Positions 43,613 to 52,336 of a stretch of 64,000 bases of DNA are shown in pieces. The notes under the pieces were generated by a model. It made no database searches, was not told where the DNA came from, and worked only from the letters and a program-made list of their open reading frames with translations. The DNA lies in contig JAEZRV010000070.1 of assembly GCA_023444055.1 (NCBI GenBank), forward strand, positions 1 to 64,000. The letters run 5' to 3'. The stretch comes from Bacillota bacterium. GTDB lineage: Bacteria > Bacillota > Clostridia > Acetivibrionales > DSM-1351. The translations under genes and the position numbers were made by a program. Every line of letters begins with the position of its first letter. The first letter of the stretch is position 1.

Positions 43613-44050
43613 TTACTGAATTTCAATTCTACTGCTAATCTTTTTAGGTTCACTCTTTGGTAAAACAATTGACAGAATTCCATTTTCATATTTGGCTGAA
43701 ACATCTTCCTGTCTTACATTCTGAACACTGAAGCTTCTGCTTGTAGAACCATACCTTCTTTCTCTTCTAATATAGTTGTCCTGCTCTTCCTTTTTCTCTT
43801 CAGTTTTTTCAACGGAAATGGTAAGTCTGTCATCCTTTAAGTCCAATTTGATATTTTCCTTATTAACACCTGGGATTTCTGCATCAATTATAAATTCATT
43901 TTCAGTCTCTCTAATATCTGCTTTAATTGAACTTGCACTTACAACTCCCATAAATGGTTCATTGAAGAAATCATTAAAAATGCTGTCGATATCAAATAGA
44001 CTTGCTTTTCCTTGAATATTGTTGTTTCTAAATGGTACTATACCAAACAT
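43613..44050 (-). CDS. hsp20: Small heat-shock protein, Hsp20/alpha-crystallin
   Basis: 145 residues; ATP-independent holdase for unfolded proteins. Alpha-crystallin domain at about 40-130, with EFIIDAEIPGVNKENIKLDL, RRERRYGSTSRSF and the closing YENGILSIVLPKSEP; C-terminal I-X-I type tail RIEIQ. The start is ATG at 44050 after GGAGGTGTTTTAT; an in-frame GTG overlaps that site. Two CtsR boxes flank its promoter. Confidence 0.95.
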   Translation of the reverse strand: MFGIVPFRNNNIQGKASLFDIDSIFNDFFNEPFMGVVSASSIKADIRETENEFIIDAEIPGVNKENIKLDLKDDRLTISVEKTEEKKEEQDNYIRRERRYGSTSRSFSVQNVRQEDVSAKYENGILSIVLPKSEPKKISSRIEIQ

Positions 44051-44098
44051 ATAAAACACCTCCGTAATATTTACTAATATTTTTATTATTTATTTGAT

Positions 44099-44180
44099 TT
44101 TGACTTTCTTTGACCTTGTGACTATATTATAATTCAGTTATTACTAATATATCAATATCTGATTTTGACTTTCTTTGACC
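44099..44180 (-). promoter_or_regulatory. Two CtsR operators before hsp20
   Basis: GGTCAAAGAAAGTCAAA on the minus strand occurs at 44099-44115 and again at 44164-44180. It matches the CtsR heptad direct repeat RGTCAAANANRGTCAAA exactly. The two boxes lie on either side of the predicted promoter. CtsR, the class III heat-shock repressor, would block the gene until stress. ctsR itself is not in the window. Confidence 0.88.
44126..44155 (-). promoter_or_regulatory. Vegetative promoter of hsp20
   Basis: Minus-strand TTGATA (44150-44155) and TATAAT (44126-44131), 18 bp apart, about 75 nt before the start codon and exactly between the CtsR boxes. Confidence 0.65.
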
Positions 44181-44255
44181 TTTGTTACAGGTTAATACCA
44201 TTTAAATGGATTTACCCTATTATAACTAAATATTTCTTAAATTCTCTCACTTTTT

Positions 44256-44347
44256 TATACTAGTTTGCATATAAACGGTTAGTAGCCGTTTATATAGTCG
44301 CAGTATGCGACGTAACATCGAAGATGTGCAAACGTTGTTCAATACTA
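44256..44347. repeat. 90-bp cloverleaf repeat, copy B
   Basis: Almost identical to 24698-24791: same outer arms GTTTGCA/TGCAAAC and three inner hairpins, with one loop change (GGTTAGTAGCC). Further small hairpins follow (GAGCTTGTGGCTC and CATCACGTTAGTGATG), up to the spoVB stop at 44399. Confidence 0.85.
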
Positions 44348-44398
44348 AGAGCTTGTGGCTCTGCTAAACATCACGTTAGTGATGGTAAAAAATATTAA

Positions 44399-45967
44399 CT
44401 AATATTTTTTATGCGATTTAGTATTATTTTTTAATCCAAGAAGTTGTAAAATTTCTCTCCAATTAATAACACCTACTAAAGCCATTAAGAAAAGAGCTAC
44501 TATAATATATGCTGTTATTGCAAGAAGTGTTTGCACTGGAGTGTAAAGCTTCATAAAGTTGAAAAAGCTATATATGTATTTTGCACAAAAGAATAATACT
44601 GCCGTTACTGCTGTAGGTAAAACCACCCAATGCCTTAAATCTAGCACCATTCCTGTGTCTCGTTCTATAGTTATAAAATTTAAAATGCATACAATAAATG
44701 AGCTTATTATAATACCTATAATATATACAGGTAAACCATACTTCGGAATTAGAAAATAAACAACTGATATTCTTATTACTGAACCTATTATGGAGTTAGT
44801 CAATAAAATCCCCTGCTTGCCCAAGCCATTCATTACACCCATCAAAATTTGTTGCAGATAAATGAAAATGCAAGTAAACGAAAGTAAAAATAGCGTATTT
44901 CCCACATTCTGACCTGGATAAATCATATCAGCTATTTTATCTGGATAGCATGCAAAAAGTGCCATAAATACAAATCCGAGCACCATAGTTATTTGAATTG
45001 ATTTAGAAATTCTATAATTTACTCTATTAAAATTTTTTAATGATATTGACTCTGAAATAGCTGGAACTAGAGTAGTAGCAAGCGATACAGTAACAAGTGC
45101 CGGAAAAGTTATTAGTGGCATCGCCATTCCCATTAACTTTCCGTACTCCTCCATACATTGTATATAATCTAACCCTCCAACTAATAATCTTCTAGGAATT
45201 AGTATAACCTCAACTGCTGTCATAATTGAAATTATAAATCTGTTAATTGATATCGGTGCTGCACAACTAAAAATTGAACTAAGCAATTTTCTTTTTCTTA
45301 GTTTACCTATTGTTGAGTTTTGATTTATGAAAGAATATTTTTTATACCTATAACAAACAGCCAGCACCAGCAGATTTGACATTTCTCCAATTGCCATACC
45401 CAAGGTTGCCAACGCACATGTGTATTCAAGCCCTGCCTTAAGAAATTGTGATGCAAGAGCCATTATTATCCCTATTTTGACTAGCTGCTCCACTATTTGA
45501 GAAACTGCCGTTGGTGTGACATCCTGTATTCCATAAAAATACCCTTTATATGCTGAAGCTGCTGCTATTAAAGGAATACAAGGAATCATTATAAGTACTG
45601 AGAAATAAGTTCTGCTGTCCTTTAATAAATTATTTACAACAAAATCAATATTGATATATAGTAAAATTGAAATAATTATACTGGTCATCAACACAAATAT
45701 TAATCCTACTTTAGAAATTCTTTTGATATTTATGTTATGTCCTTTCGCCATTTCCTCGGCTATCATTTTTGATACAGATATAGAAACTCCTGAAGTTAAA
45801 GTTAATATAATTAATGTATAAATAGGTACTATTAGCTGATATAGCCCCATACCTTCTGCTCCAATTAAGTTTGAGAGATAGATTCTATATACAAATCCAA
45901 TAATTCTAGATATAAACCCTGCAATCATTAATATAATTGCACCTGCAATAAATGTTTTTTTGGTCAT
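44399..45967 (-). CDS. spoVB: Polysaccharide/lipid flippase, stage V sporulation protein B family
   Basis: 522 residues, MOP superfamily, about 14 membrane helices. The start MTKKTFIAGAIILMIAGFIS and IIGFVYRIYLSNLIGAEGMG are the SpoVB pattern. SpoVB acts in spore cortex synthesis, probably as a lipid-linked precursor flippase; a general oligosaccharide flippase is an alternative. ATG at 45967 after GAGGTGAAT. It is monocistronic, with a cloverleaf repeat at the 3' end. Confidence 0.88.
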   Translation of the reverse strand: MTKKTFIAGAIILMIAGFISRIIGFVYRIYLSNLIGAEGMGLYQLIVPIYTLIILTLTSGVSISVSKMIAEEMAKGHNINIKRISKVGLIFVLMTSIIISILLYINIDFVVNNLLKDSRTYFSVLIMIPCIPLIAAASAYKGYFYGIQDVTPTAVSQIVEQLVKIGIIMALASQFLKAGLEYTCALATLGMAIGEMSNLLVLAVCYRYKKYSFINQNSTIGKLRKRKLLSSIFSCAAPISINRFIISIMTAVEVILIPRRLLVGGLDYIQCMEEYGKLMGMAMPLITFPALVTVSLATTLVPAISESISLKNFNRVNYRISKSIQITMVLGFVFMALFACYPDKIADMIYPGQNVGNTLFLLSFTCIFIYLQQILMGVMNGLGKQGILLTNSIIGSVIRISVVYFLIPKYGLPVYIIGIIISSFIVCILNFITIERDTGMVLDLRHWVVLPTAVTAVLFFCAKYIYSFFNFMKLYTPVQTLLAITAYIIVALFLMALVGVINWREILQLLGLKNNTKSHKKY

Positions 45968-46397
45968 ATTCACCTCAAATATCTTATTTCACTCTTGTTT
46001 GTATTTCTTAACATTTCTAATTCGGACAGTTAAGGAATCTATACTTATCAAGCAAGTTCTATTTTTTTATTCTCTACCAATAGTTTTTATATCTGCATGA
46101 TAATCTTCAAATGGTGGTTCAGAATTATTCTTCTTTACTATTATTATTGATGTCTGTAACCTTTTATGTCTCTATATTTCAAGTAGTTTGCCACATATTA
46201 CAGGTTGCCTTTTTCGACAAAATAGCCTTATAATAGGCCTATAATAAGCTTTGCGCAAAGCTCTCATAAATGATGGCATAGTAGATATCCTTGGTAATTA
46301 CCAAATAGGGATAAGGCCTGTATGACTATCAAATAACCCTATGAAAAATGTTTTTTTGCTGTTTAGTCAGCTAATAGGGAAAATAATTGGAGGGCAA
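45968..46397 (+). other. 430-nt leader region before the NlpC/P60 gene, with possible RNA structure
   Basis: From about 46224 several complements can pair: GCCTTAT with ATAAGGC, AGCTTTGCGCAAAGCT, GGTAATTACC, and an alternative ATAGGG with CCCTAT near the gene. That layout could be a structured leader. The known c-di-AMP (ydaO) consensus, common before such genes, is not recognisable here. The 5' part shows nothing. Confidence 0.3.
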
Positions 46398-47285
46398 ATG
46401 AATAAAAAAATCATATCAACTTCTTTAGCATTGTCTTTATGTGCAATAGCGATATATCCAATATATAATCATTTGGAGCTTAACACCAATAAAAGTCCAA
46501 TTGCTGCAAGTGAGTTGAATCAACTAAACTCGGAAAAGATATTACTAAAGAAGCAATTACTAGCTACCAATGATAAAGGAGCCGTTACTCAAAGTGTGGA
46601 AAATGAGGTTATTCAGGCAAATGACCTAGTTTCAAAAGACGATAAAACTACGAATGCAGCTAAATCAGCTACTAATGATAAAAATACTGTAACTGATAAA
46701 ACAGCAACTAGTAAAGCAAGTTCAAGTACAAAAACATATACTAAACCAGTGGCAAACACTATGAAGCCAAAAACCAGTACATCAACTAAATCATCAACAA
46801 ATACAACAATTAGCAGGACAACCAAAAGCACAACGTCCAGCAGCTCATCTACAAGTAAGACTACTACAGCCTCTAAAAGTACAACGACAAATAGAGGAAC
46901 AACATCAACTGTAACAAGTTCTAAGGCAAGCGCTGTAATTAGTACAGCCAAAAGCCTTATAGGCATACCTTATGTTTGGGGTGGAACTACAACTATTGGT
47001 TTCGACTGCTCCGGATTTACTCAATATGTATTATCCAAAAACGGAATTTCTGTTCCAAGAACAGCGGCTGAGCAGTATACAGTTGGAACAAGTGTCTCAA
47101 AAAGTAATTTGCGTGCTGGCGATTTAGTATTCTTTACAACCTATAAAGCAGGTCCATCTCACTTAGGTATCTATTTAGGTGATGGTAACTTCATACATGC
47201 TAGTTCTTCTAAAGGAGTTACGATATCAAGCTTGAGCAGTGATTATTATTCTAGCCGATATATAGGTGCAAGAAGAGTAATGTAA
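46398..47285 (+). CDS. NlpC/P60 cell-wall endopeptidase with Ser/Thr-rich linker
   Basis: 295 residues. Signal-anchor helix (about 4-24), then a Thr/Ser/Lys-rich linker (about 85-175) of low complexity, and a C-terminal NlpC/P60 domain with nucleophile Cys204 in GFDCSGFTQY, histidine of SHLGIYLG and histidine of FIHASS. It likely cuts gamma-D-glutamyl links in peptidoglycan. The linker probably crosses the wall. ATG at 46398 after GGAGGGCAA; an earlier ATG at 46341 lacks a site. Confidence 0.9.
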   Translation: MNKKIISTSLALSLCAIAIYPIYNHLELNTNKSPIAASELNQLNSEKILLKKQLLATNDKGAVTQSVENEVIQANDLVSKDDKTTNAAKSATNDKNTVTDKTATSKASSSTKTYTKPVANTMKPKTSTSTKSSTNTTISRTTKSTTSSSSSTSKTTTASKSTTTNRGTTSTVTSSKASAVISTAKSLIGIPYVWGGTTTIGFDCSGFTQYVLSKNGISVPRTAAEQYTVGTSVSKSNLRAGDLVFFTTYKAGPSHLGIYLGDGNFIHASSSKGVTISSLSSDYYSSRYIGARRVM

Positions 47286-47468
47286 TTGAGGCTATTTTGA
47301 ATTAGAAAAATAGAAAGCTTTATTTAATTAATATTTTATAAAGAGATATTTATTATAGAAAAATTATTTTCAATTAAATTTATCCAAAGACAATACAAAT
47401 ATCTAATTAGAATTTGTTCAGAGACAAAATAATTAATTAACACAAAATTGCCACAAAATTGTTATATT

Positions 47469-47510
47469 AAAAAAGGCTTTAGAAAAATTATTTCTTAAGC
47501 CTTTTTTATT
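47469..47510 (+). terminator. Terminator after the NlpC/P60 gene
   Basis: AAAAAAGGCTT and AAGCCTTTTTT pair across GAAA/TTTC inner pairs, then a T-run. It lies between this gene and the amidase gene. Confidence 0.85.
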
Positions 47511-47579
47511 TTCTTATGATAAAATAATATAAAAAAGCTTTGTTAAAGAAACATGCTCGAAATTGTTTTGGAGGTTAGT

Positions 47580-48314
47580 ATGAAAAGGCCAAGTGAACGA
47601 AGTCTCAAAATTATAATAGCCTTACTTTCTATCGCAATAATTTTATTTTTAATAGTCATATTTTTGGCTAAAAACGGTATCTCCTTAACGAATATTTTCT
47701 CAAAGGATATTGTTTCTGAGTTTACTATGCAGCCTGAAGGACCACATCCTACAGTAATAATTGATGCTGGTCACGGTGGTCGGGAGCCTGGTGCAACAAA
47801 GGGTTCTATTCAAGAAAAAGATATTACATTGGCTATAGCCTTGCAGGTGGAAAAAATTTTAAAAGAGAAAAACATCAGCTACTATATGACAAGAAATGAT
47901 GATACCTATCTAAGCTTGGAAGATAGAATTGATATCGCAAACAAAAAATCTTGCAAGCTATTTGTCAGTATTCATAACAACTCATTCACCGATACATCTC
48001 AAAGGGGTGTTTTAACAACATATAATCCTTATTCCGAAACCGGCAAGGATATTGCAAGTATTATGCAATCAAACATAGGGGATCTATGCCAGAAAAACAG
48101 GGATGTAATGCCCCGTCCAAATCTTTATGTTCTACGTTATACAAATATGCCTTCAATACTTTTAGAGATAGGCTTTATGTCAAACAAACATGATTTAAAA
48201 CTATTAACCGAGGACAATTTTCAAATAAAATGCGCACAGCAGATAGTCCTTGGGATCGAAGAAATCATAACTAAATATTTTCCTGACGAAGTAAAAAGCT
48301 CTGCAGGAGGCTAA
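47580..48314 (+). CDS. cwlD: N-acetylmuramoyl-L-alanine amidase (Amidase_3)
   Basis: 244 residues. N-terminal membrane helix (about 10-32) and an Amidase_3 domain with IIDAGHGGREPGATKGSIQE (first zinc histidine and glutamate), FVSIHNNS (second histidine) and SILLEIGFMSN (catalytic glutamate). The size and anchor fit CwlD, the germination-specific amidase that makes muramic lactam in spore cortex; a vegetative amidase is possible. ATG at 47580 after GGAGGTTAGT. Its 3' end overlaps the converging dus gene by 44 nt. Confidence 0.88.
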   Translation: MKRPSERSLKIIIALLSIAIILFLIVIFLAKNGISLTNIFSKDIVSEFTMQPEGPHPTVIIDAGHGGREPGATKGSIQEKDITLAIALQVEKILKEKNISYYMTRNDDTYLSLEDRIDIANKKSCKLFVSIHNNSFTDTSQRGVLTTYNPYSETGKDIASIMQSNIGDLCQKNRDVMPRPNLYVLRYTNMPSILLEIGFMSNKHDLKLLTEDNFQIKCAQQIVLGIEEIITKYFPDEVKSSAGG

Positions 48315-49242
48315 AAATTTCTTCTTTATCTGTTAAAGTAAAAATCTTTTGCTTAGTATATGCTGCATCCCTCAAGCCTTTAATATACCAAGCTATATGT
48401 GATCTCATTTCAAGTATACCTGTTCTTTCTCCTTTATGCTCCATAAGCATATTCATATGCCTTATAATTGTTTCTATTTTCTGTTGAGCTGTAGGTAAAG
48501 GAACAATTACGCCCTCTTCAAGATATTTGTTTATTTGATTAAATATCCAAGGATTACCTTGAGCCCCTCTGCCAATCATTATTGCATCACAGCCTGTTTC
48601 TTCAAATAAACGTTTTGCTTCTTTCGGTCCAACCACATCACCATTTCCTATTACAGGAATTGAAACTGCCTGTTTAACCTGCTTAATAATATCCCAATCG
48701 GCTTTACCGCTATACTGTTGTTCACGAGTTCTACCATGAACGGCAACAGCACTGGCACCATTTTCTTCGGCTATCTGAGCAATTTCAACAGCGTTGATAG
48801 TAGCATCATCCCAGCCTTTACGTATCTTCACTGTAACAGGCTTTTCAGTAGCACCTGAAACAGCTCTAACTATCCTAGCCACTAGCTCTGGCTTCTTCAT
48901 CAGAGCACTGCCCTCACCGTTTTTCGTTATCTTAGGAGCAGGACAGCCCATATTAATGTCAATAATGCTAGCATCCGATTTATCTAACTTTGCCGCTACC
49001 TCTGCCATTATTTCAGGCTCAGAACCAAATATCTGTACAGCACCCGGCTTCTCTTTCTCATCAAGAAGTGTTAACTGAGTACTTTTCATATCATTGTAGT
49101 GCATTCCTTTTGCACTGACCATTTCAGTATAAACAAGACCGCAGCCCTGCTCCTTGCATAACACACGAAATGGCATGTCAGTGACTCCAGCCATTGGTGC
49201 TAAAAAAATTCGATTATCTAATTCTACGTTTCCTATTTTCAA
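48271..49242 (-). CDS. dus: tRNA-dihydrouridine synthase
   Basis: 323 residues, FMN enzyme reducing uridines in the tRNA D-loop. Begins RIFLAPMAGVTDMPFRVLCK; catalytic Cys in INMGCPAPKITKNGEG (about residue 99); GRTREQQYSGKADWDII and VIGNGDV as in DusB. The start is TTG after GAGGAAACAAAAACA. The last 44 nt are antisense to the amidase end. Confidence 0.95.
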   Translation of the reverse strand: MKIGNVELDNRIFLAPMAGVTDMPFRVLCKEQGCGLVYTEMVSAKGMHYNDMKSTQLTLLDEKEKPGAVQIFGSEPEIMAEVAAKLDKSDASIIDINMGCPAPKITKNGEGSALMKKPELVARIVRAVSGATEKPVTVKIRKGWDDATINAVEIAQIAEENGASAVAVHGRTREQQYSGKADWDIIKQVKQAVSIPVIGNGDVVGPKEAKRLFEETGCDAIMIGRGAQGNPWIFNQINKYLEEGVIVPLPTAQQKIETIIRHMNMLMEHKGERTGILEMRSHIAWYIKGLRDAAYTKQKIFTLTDKEEIFSLLQSFLLRQENI

Positions 49243-49565
49243 TGTTTTTGTTTCCTCGTTTAGTTAAATATTCTTTAGATAAATATATGTCTCACATATT
49301 AGATAAAATACTATCTAAAGCTGTTTATAATTTTACCATCTTTTTTTGATAATAGTCTACAAAAGCGGATAAAAATATTTAATAATATAAGTACATCAAG
49401 TTATTAGACTCTAGCACCCCCGAATAGGTGCCATTAGGCTATCAAAACAATTTTTTATATTATCATCCATAGATTTAACTCCTATATTATGCAATGCTTA
49501 ATATAATACTTTCTATTATTTATCATTATACATGAAAATACCTTTGTCAACCTACAACAGCGTAA
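49243..49565. other. Intergenic region between dus and carboxymuconolactone gene
   Basis: AT-rich, with a weak CACC...GGTG inverted repeat near 49418. No gene or clear promoter seen. Confidence 0.4.
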
Positions 49566-49601
49566 AAACAAACACCAATATCCTCATGAATACTGGTGTT
49601 T
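49566..49601 (-). terminator. Terminator after the carboxymuconolactone decarboxylase gene
   Basis: AAACACCA and TGGTGTTT arms (49570-49601) pair with partly paired inner sequence; GTTTTTAC follows on the minus strand. Confidence 0.8.
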
Positions 49602-49701
49602 AGATCATCTTTATCGAAATATTTCTTTAAACATAAATTCAGTAGTACATTAATTCTTTTAGATCTTATTATAAATCATTCTTAAATAATATTGATATCC
49701 T

Positions 49702-50496
49702 CTACTTCCTAGCCTCTAAAACAGCCATTAGTATATTAACCCCATTTATAGCTACTGGAAATCCACAAAAAGCAGTCATTAAAAGCATTATTTCCTTTAT
49801 ATGCTCAGGTGTAACTCCTATATTCAGTGCCATATTCATATGTGTTCTTAACTGTGATTGAGCTGTTCCTAAAGCGGTCATTGCAGAAATAGAAGCAATT
49901 TCTCTGTATTTTTTATCTATATTATTTCTTGCCGTAATATCGGCTTGGCCGCAAATTACAAGGCTTACTAACTCCGGTGAAAAATCATTATAAGCTTTTT
50001 CTAGGAGTTCTACCTGACTGCCGTCTAATTCTGACATTACCTGTGAACCTACTTTGTATCTATCCATAGGAGAAATTTGATTTGTTGGCTCAAGACCTAT
50101 ATTATCATTTATACCCTTGCTTTTACGTTCAGCTAATACGACTCTTAGCAGGTTCATTGCATTAATACATGCTGGAAAACCGGCAAATGCGGACATTTGA
50201 AGTATTATTTCTTTTATTTCATTTATAGTACAGCCAACATTCAATGCTCCATTTATGTGTAGCTTTAATTGCTCTTGAGCATTTCCAAGTGCTGTTAAAG
50301 CCGCAACAACTGCTATCTCTTTTGACTTTAAATCTAAAGCCTCTCTGCTATAAATCTCACCCCACACATGCTCAACAACATATTTTTCTAAGTCAGGAAA
50401 TAAACTCTTTATGTCATTTTCCAGATTATTATCTAGCCCACATAAAACTTCTTGCATTTTTAAATATCCTTGCTCTAGTTTTTTATTCTGTTCCAT
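49702..50496 (-). CDS. Tandem carboxymuconolactone decarboxylase-like protein
   Basis: 264 residues made of two CMD/AhpD-fold repeats: about 40-125 (LKLHINGALNVGCTINEIKE, AGFPACINAMNLL) and about 165-260 (LRTHMNMALNIGVTPEHIKE, CGFPVAINGVNIL). Both keep the H-XXX-A-XXX-G core, but neither has the CXXC of AhpD peroxidases, so a redox role is doubtful. A decarboxylase-type or unknown role remains. GGAGAAGACCTT before ATG; monocistronic. Confidence 0.88.
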   Translation of the reverse strand: MEQNKKLEQGYLKMQEVLCGLDNNLENDIKSLFPDLEKYVVEHVWGEIYSREALDLKSKEIAVVAALTALGNAQEQLKLHINGALNVGCTINEIKEIILQMSAFAGFPACINAMNLLRVVLAERKSKGINDNIGLEPTNQISPMDRYKVGSQVMSELDGSQVELLEKAYNDFSPELVSLVICGQADITARNNIDKKYREIASISAMTALGTAQSQLRTHMNMALNIGVTPEHIKEIMLLMTAFCGFPVAINGVNILMAVLEARK

Positions 50497-50765
50497 AAGG
50501 TCTTCTCCTCTGTGATAGAATTAATTTTTAGTAAATTATTTTTACAAACTTAGAATCAAATAAAATGTTATCTAATTTTTCAATTCTATACTTGCTTATA
50601 ATATTTCTTGTAAATAGTATTAACTGTGTAATATATTTGTATATTCCGACATATACCATTTAAAAGTAATTCTACACAATAATTTAAATACCTTTAAAAT
50701 AATGGAACTTTGTTGAGTAGATATGAAATAATTTAGGTGTTGTAGGGGCAAAAAACCTCCCATTT

Positions 50766-51464
50766 TTATTTAATAAATGGATTATTTGTTTTATCATCTT
50801 TATGAAAATACCTAGTTAAATGGTCATGTTCTCCAGTAACATTATACACAACCCACTCACCTATATTTGTTGCATGATCAGCCATACGTTCAAGATACTT
50901 TGCTATAAACATAAAGTTAATTGCTTGTTCAACTGATTCCGAATCATTTTTCATATTACTACTTAACTCTAGTACAATTTTACGAAACAAATCATCCACC
51001 TCATCGTCACTGCTACAAACCGATTTTGCAAGCTCAACATCCTGCTTCACATAAGCATCAATTGATTTATTAACCATCTGTTTCGCAAGTTCAGCCATTT
51101 TAGGAATATCAATTAAAGGTTTAATGTATTTCTCTTTTGCCATCCTTATCGTTATTTCTGCAATATCGGATGAGTGGTCGCCAATCCTCTCCATATCAGT
51201 TATAATCTTCAATGCAGCACTGATAGTTCTTAAATCTTTAGCTAAAGGTTGCTGACGTGCTATTAGATTAAGGCAGCGCCTTTCTATCTTTTGTTCAAGG
51301 TCATCAATGAAATCATCGTCTCTAAATACTTTTCTTGCAAGCTCAATATCTTGTTTTTTCAAAGCCACAATAGTATTTTCAATAGATTCTTCAACAAGGC
51401 TCCCCATCTTTATCATATCCATATGCAAATCTTCAAGTTCTTTATCAAAAAAATCCCTCGTCAT
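50766..51464 (-). CDS. phoU: Phosphate transport regulator PhoU
   Basis: 233 residues, two three-helix PhoU repeats (about 15-110 and 120-215), with ERIGDHSSDIAEI and ERMADHATNIGEW as the repeated metal-binding E-X3-D-H-X3-D/N pattern. It restrains phosphate import and the PhoR kinase when phosphate is ample. The true start is ATG at 51464, 12 nt after GGAG; the longer frame overlaps pstB and is false. Last gene of the pst operon. Confidence 0.94.
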   Translation of the reverse strand: MTRDFFDKELEDLHMDMIKMGSLVEESIENTIVALKKQDIELARKVFRDDDFIDDLEQKIERRCLNLIARQQPLAKDLRTISAALKIITDMERIGDHSSDIAEITIRMAKEKYIKPLIDIPKMAELAKQMVNKSIDAYVKQDVELAKSVCSSDDEVDDLFRKIVLELSSNMKNDSESVEQAINFMFIAKYLERMADHATNIGEWVVYNVTGEHDHLTRYFHKDDKTNNPFIK

Positions 51465-51495
51465 ATTCTTATCAATCTCCTTAAAATAATAATTG

Positions 51496-52257
51496 TTATC
51501 CAAATCTTCCTGTAATATAATCTTCCGTCCTTTTATCAGACGGAACACTAAACACCTTTTCGGTAGAATTATACTCAACAATTTCTCCTAGAAGAAAGAA
51601 TGCTGTTTTATCAGATATACGTGCTGCTTGCTGCATATTATGAGTAACAATAATTATTGTATATTTATCCTTAAGTTCATCAATTAAATCCTCTATCTTT
51701 AATGTTGACAAAGGGTCAAGAGCTGATGTAGGTTCATCCATTAATACTACTTCTGGTTCTACAGCCAAAACTCTGGCAATACAAAGCCTTTGCTGCTGTC
51801 CACCTGAAAGTCCCAAAGCATTTTGTTTAAGCCGGTCTTTTACTTCCTCCCAAATAGCAGAGTTCCTTAAACTTTTTTCAACAATATCATCAAGCATTGA
51901 TTTAGATTTAATACCATGTATTCTCGCACCATATGCAACATTATCATATATGGACATTGGAAATGGGTTTGGTTTCTGAAATACCATGCCTACCCGTTTT
52001 CTCAATTCAACTAGATCATACTCCTTATATATGTTCAGATTGTCGAAATATACGTCTCCTGAGATTTTTACATTAGACACCAAATCATTCATCCTATTAA
52101 GTGTTTTCAAAAAAGTAGATTTACCACAACCAGAAGGTCCTATTAAAGCAGTAACTTTTCTATCTTCAATTTGTATGCTTATATTTTTTAATGCTTGACT
52201 GTTTCCATAAAATAGGTTTAAGTCTTTTGTAAATATTTTCATTTGATTTCCATCCAT
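51496..52257 (-). CDS. pstB: Phosphate ABC importer ATPase PstB
   Basis: 253 residues. Walker A GPSGCGKST, signature LSGGQQQRLCIARVLA, Walker B VVLMDEPTSALDP. NLFYGNSQALKNIS and NPFPMSIYDNVAYG are PstB-specific. The ATG at 52257 has AAAGG 12 nt upstream; a second ATG at 52242 is possible. phoU follows by 31 nt. Confidence 0.96.
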   Translation of the reverse strand: MDGNQMKIFTKDLNLFYGNSQALKNISIQIEDRKVTALIGPSGCGKSTFLKTLNRMNDLVSNVKISGDVYFDNLNIYKEYDLVELRKRVGMVFQKPNPFPMSIYDNVAYGARIHGIKSKSMLDDIVEKSLRNSAIWEEVKDRLKQNALGLSGGQQQRLCIARVLAVEPEVVLMDEPTSALDPLSTLKIEDLIDELKDKYTIIIVTHNMQQAARISDKTAFFLLGEIVEYNSTEKVFSVPSDKRTEDYITGRFG

Positions 52258-52336
52258 TTTATTTACAACCTTTCTTCTCTATAAATTCTAATAACTAATA
52301 TGTGCTATTACAAATTAATACTAGGTTTTATAAATC

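Noticed and set aside
46040..46397. c-di-AMP (ydaO) riboswitch before the NlpC/P60 gene
   Set aside because: The gene type is right, but the conserved GGGGAACC and GGGGTGAATCC-like blocks of that class cannot be found.
46613..46966. 117-codon hydrophobic frame on the minus strand
   Set aside because: It is the complement of the Thr/Ser-rich linker of the NlpC/P60 gene; no ribosome site and biased composition explain it.
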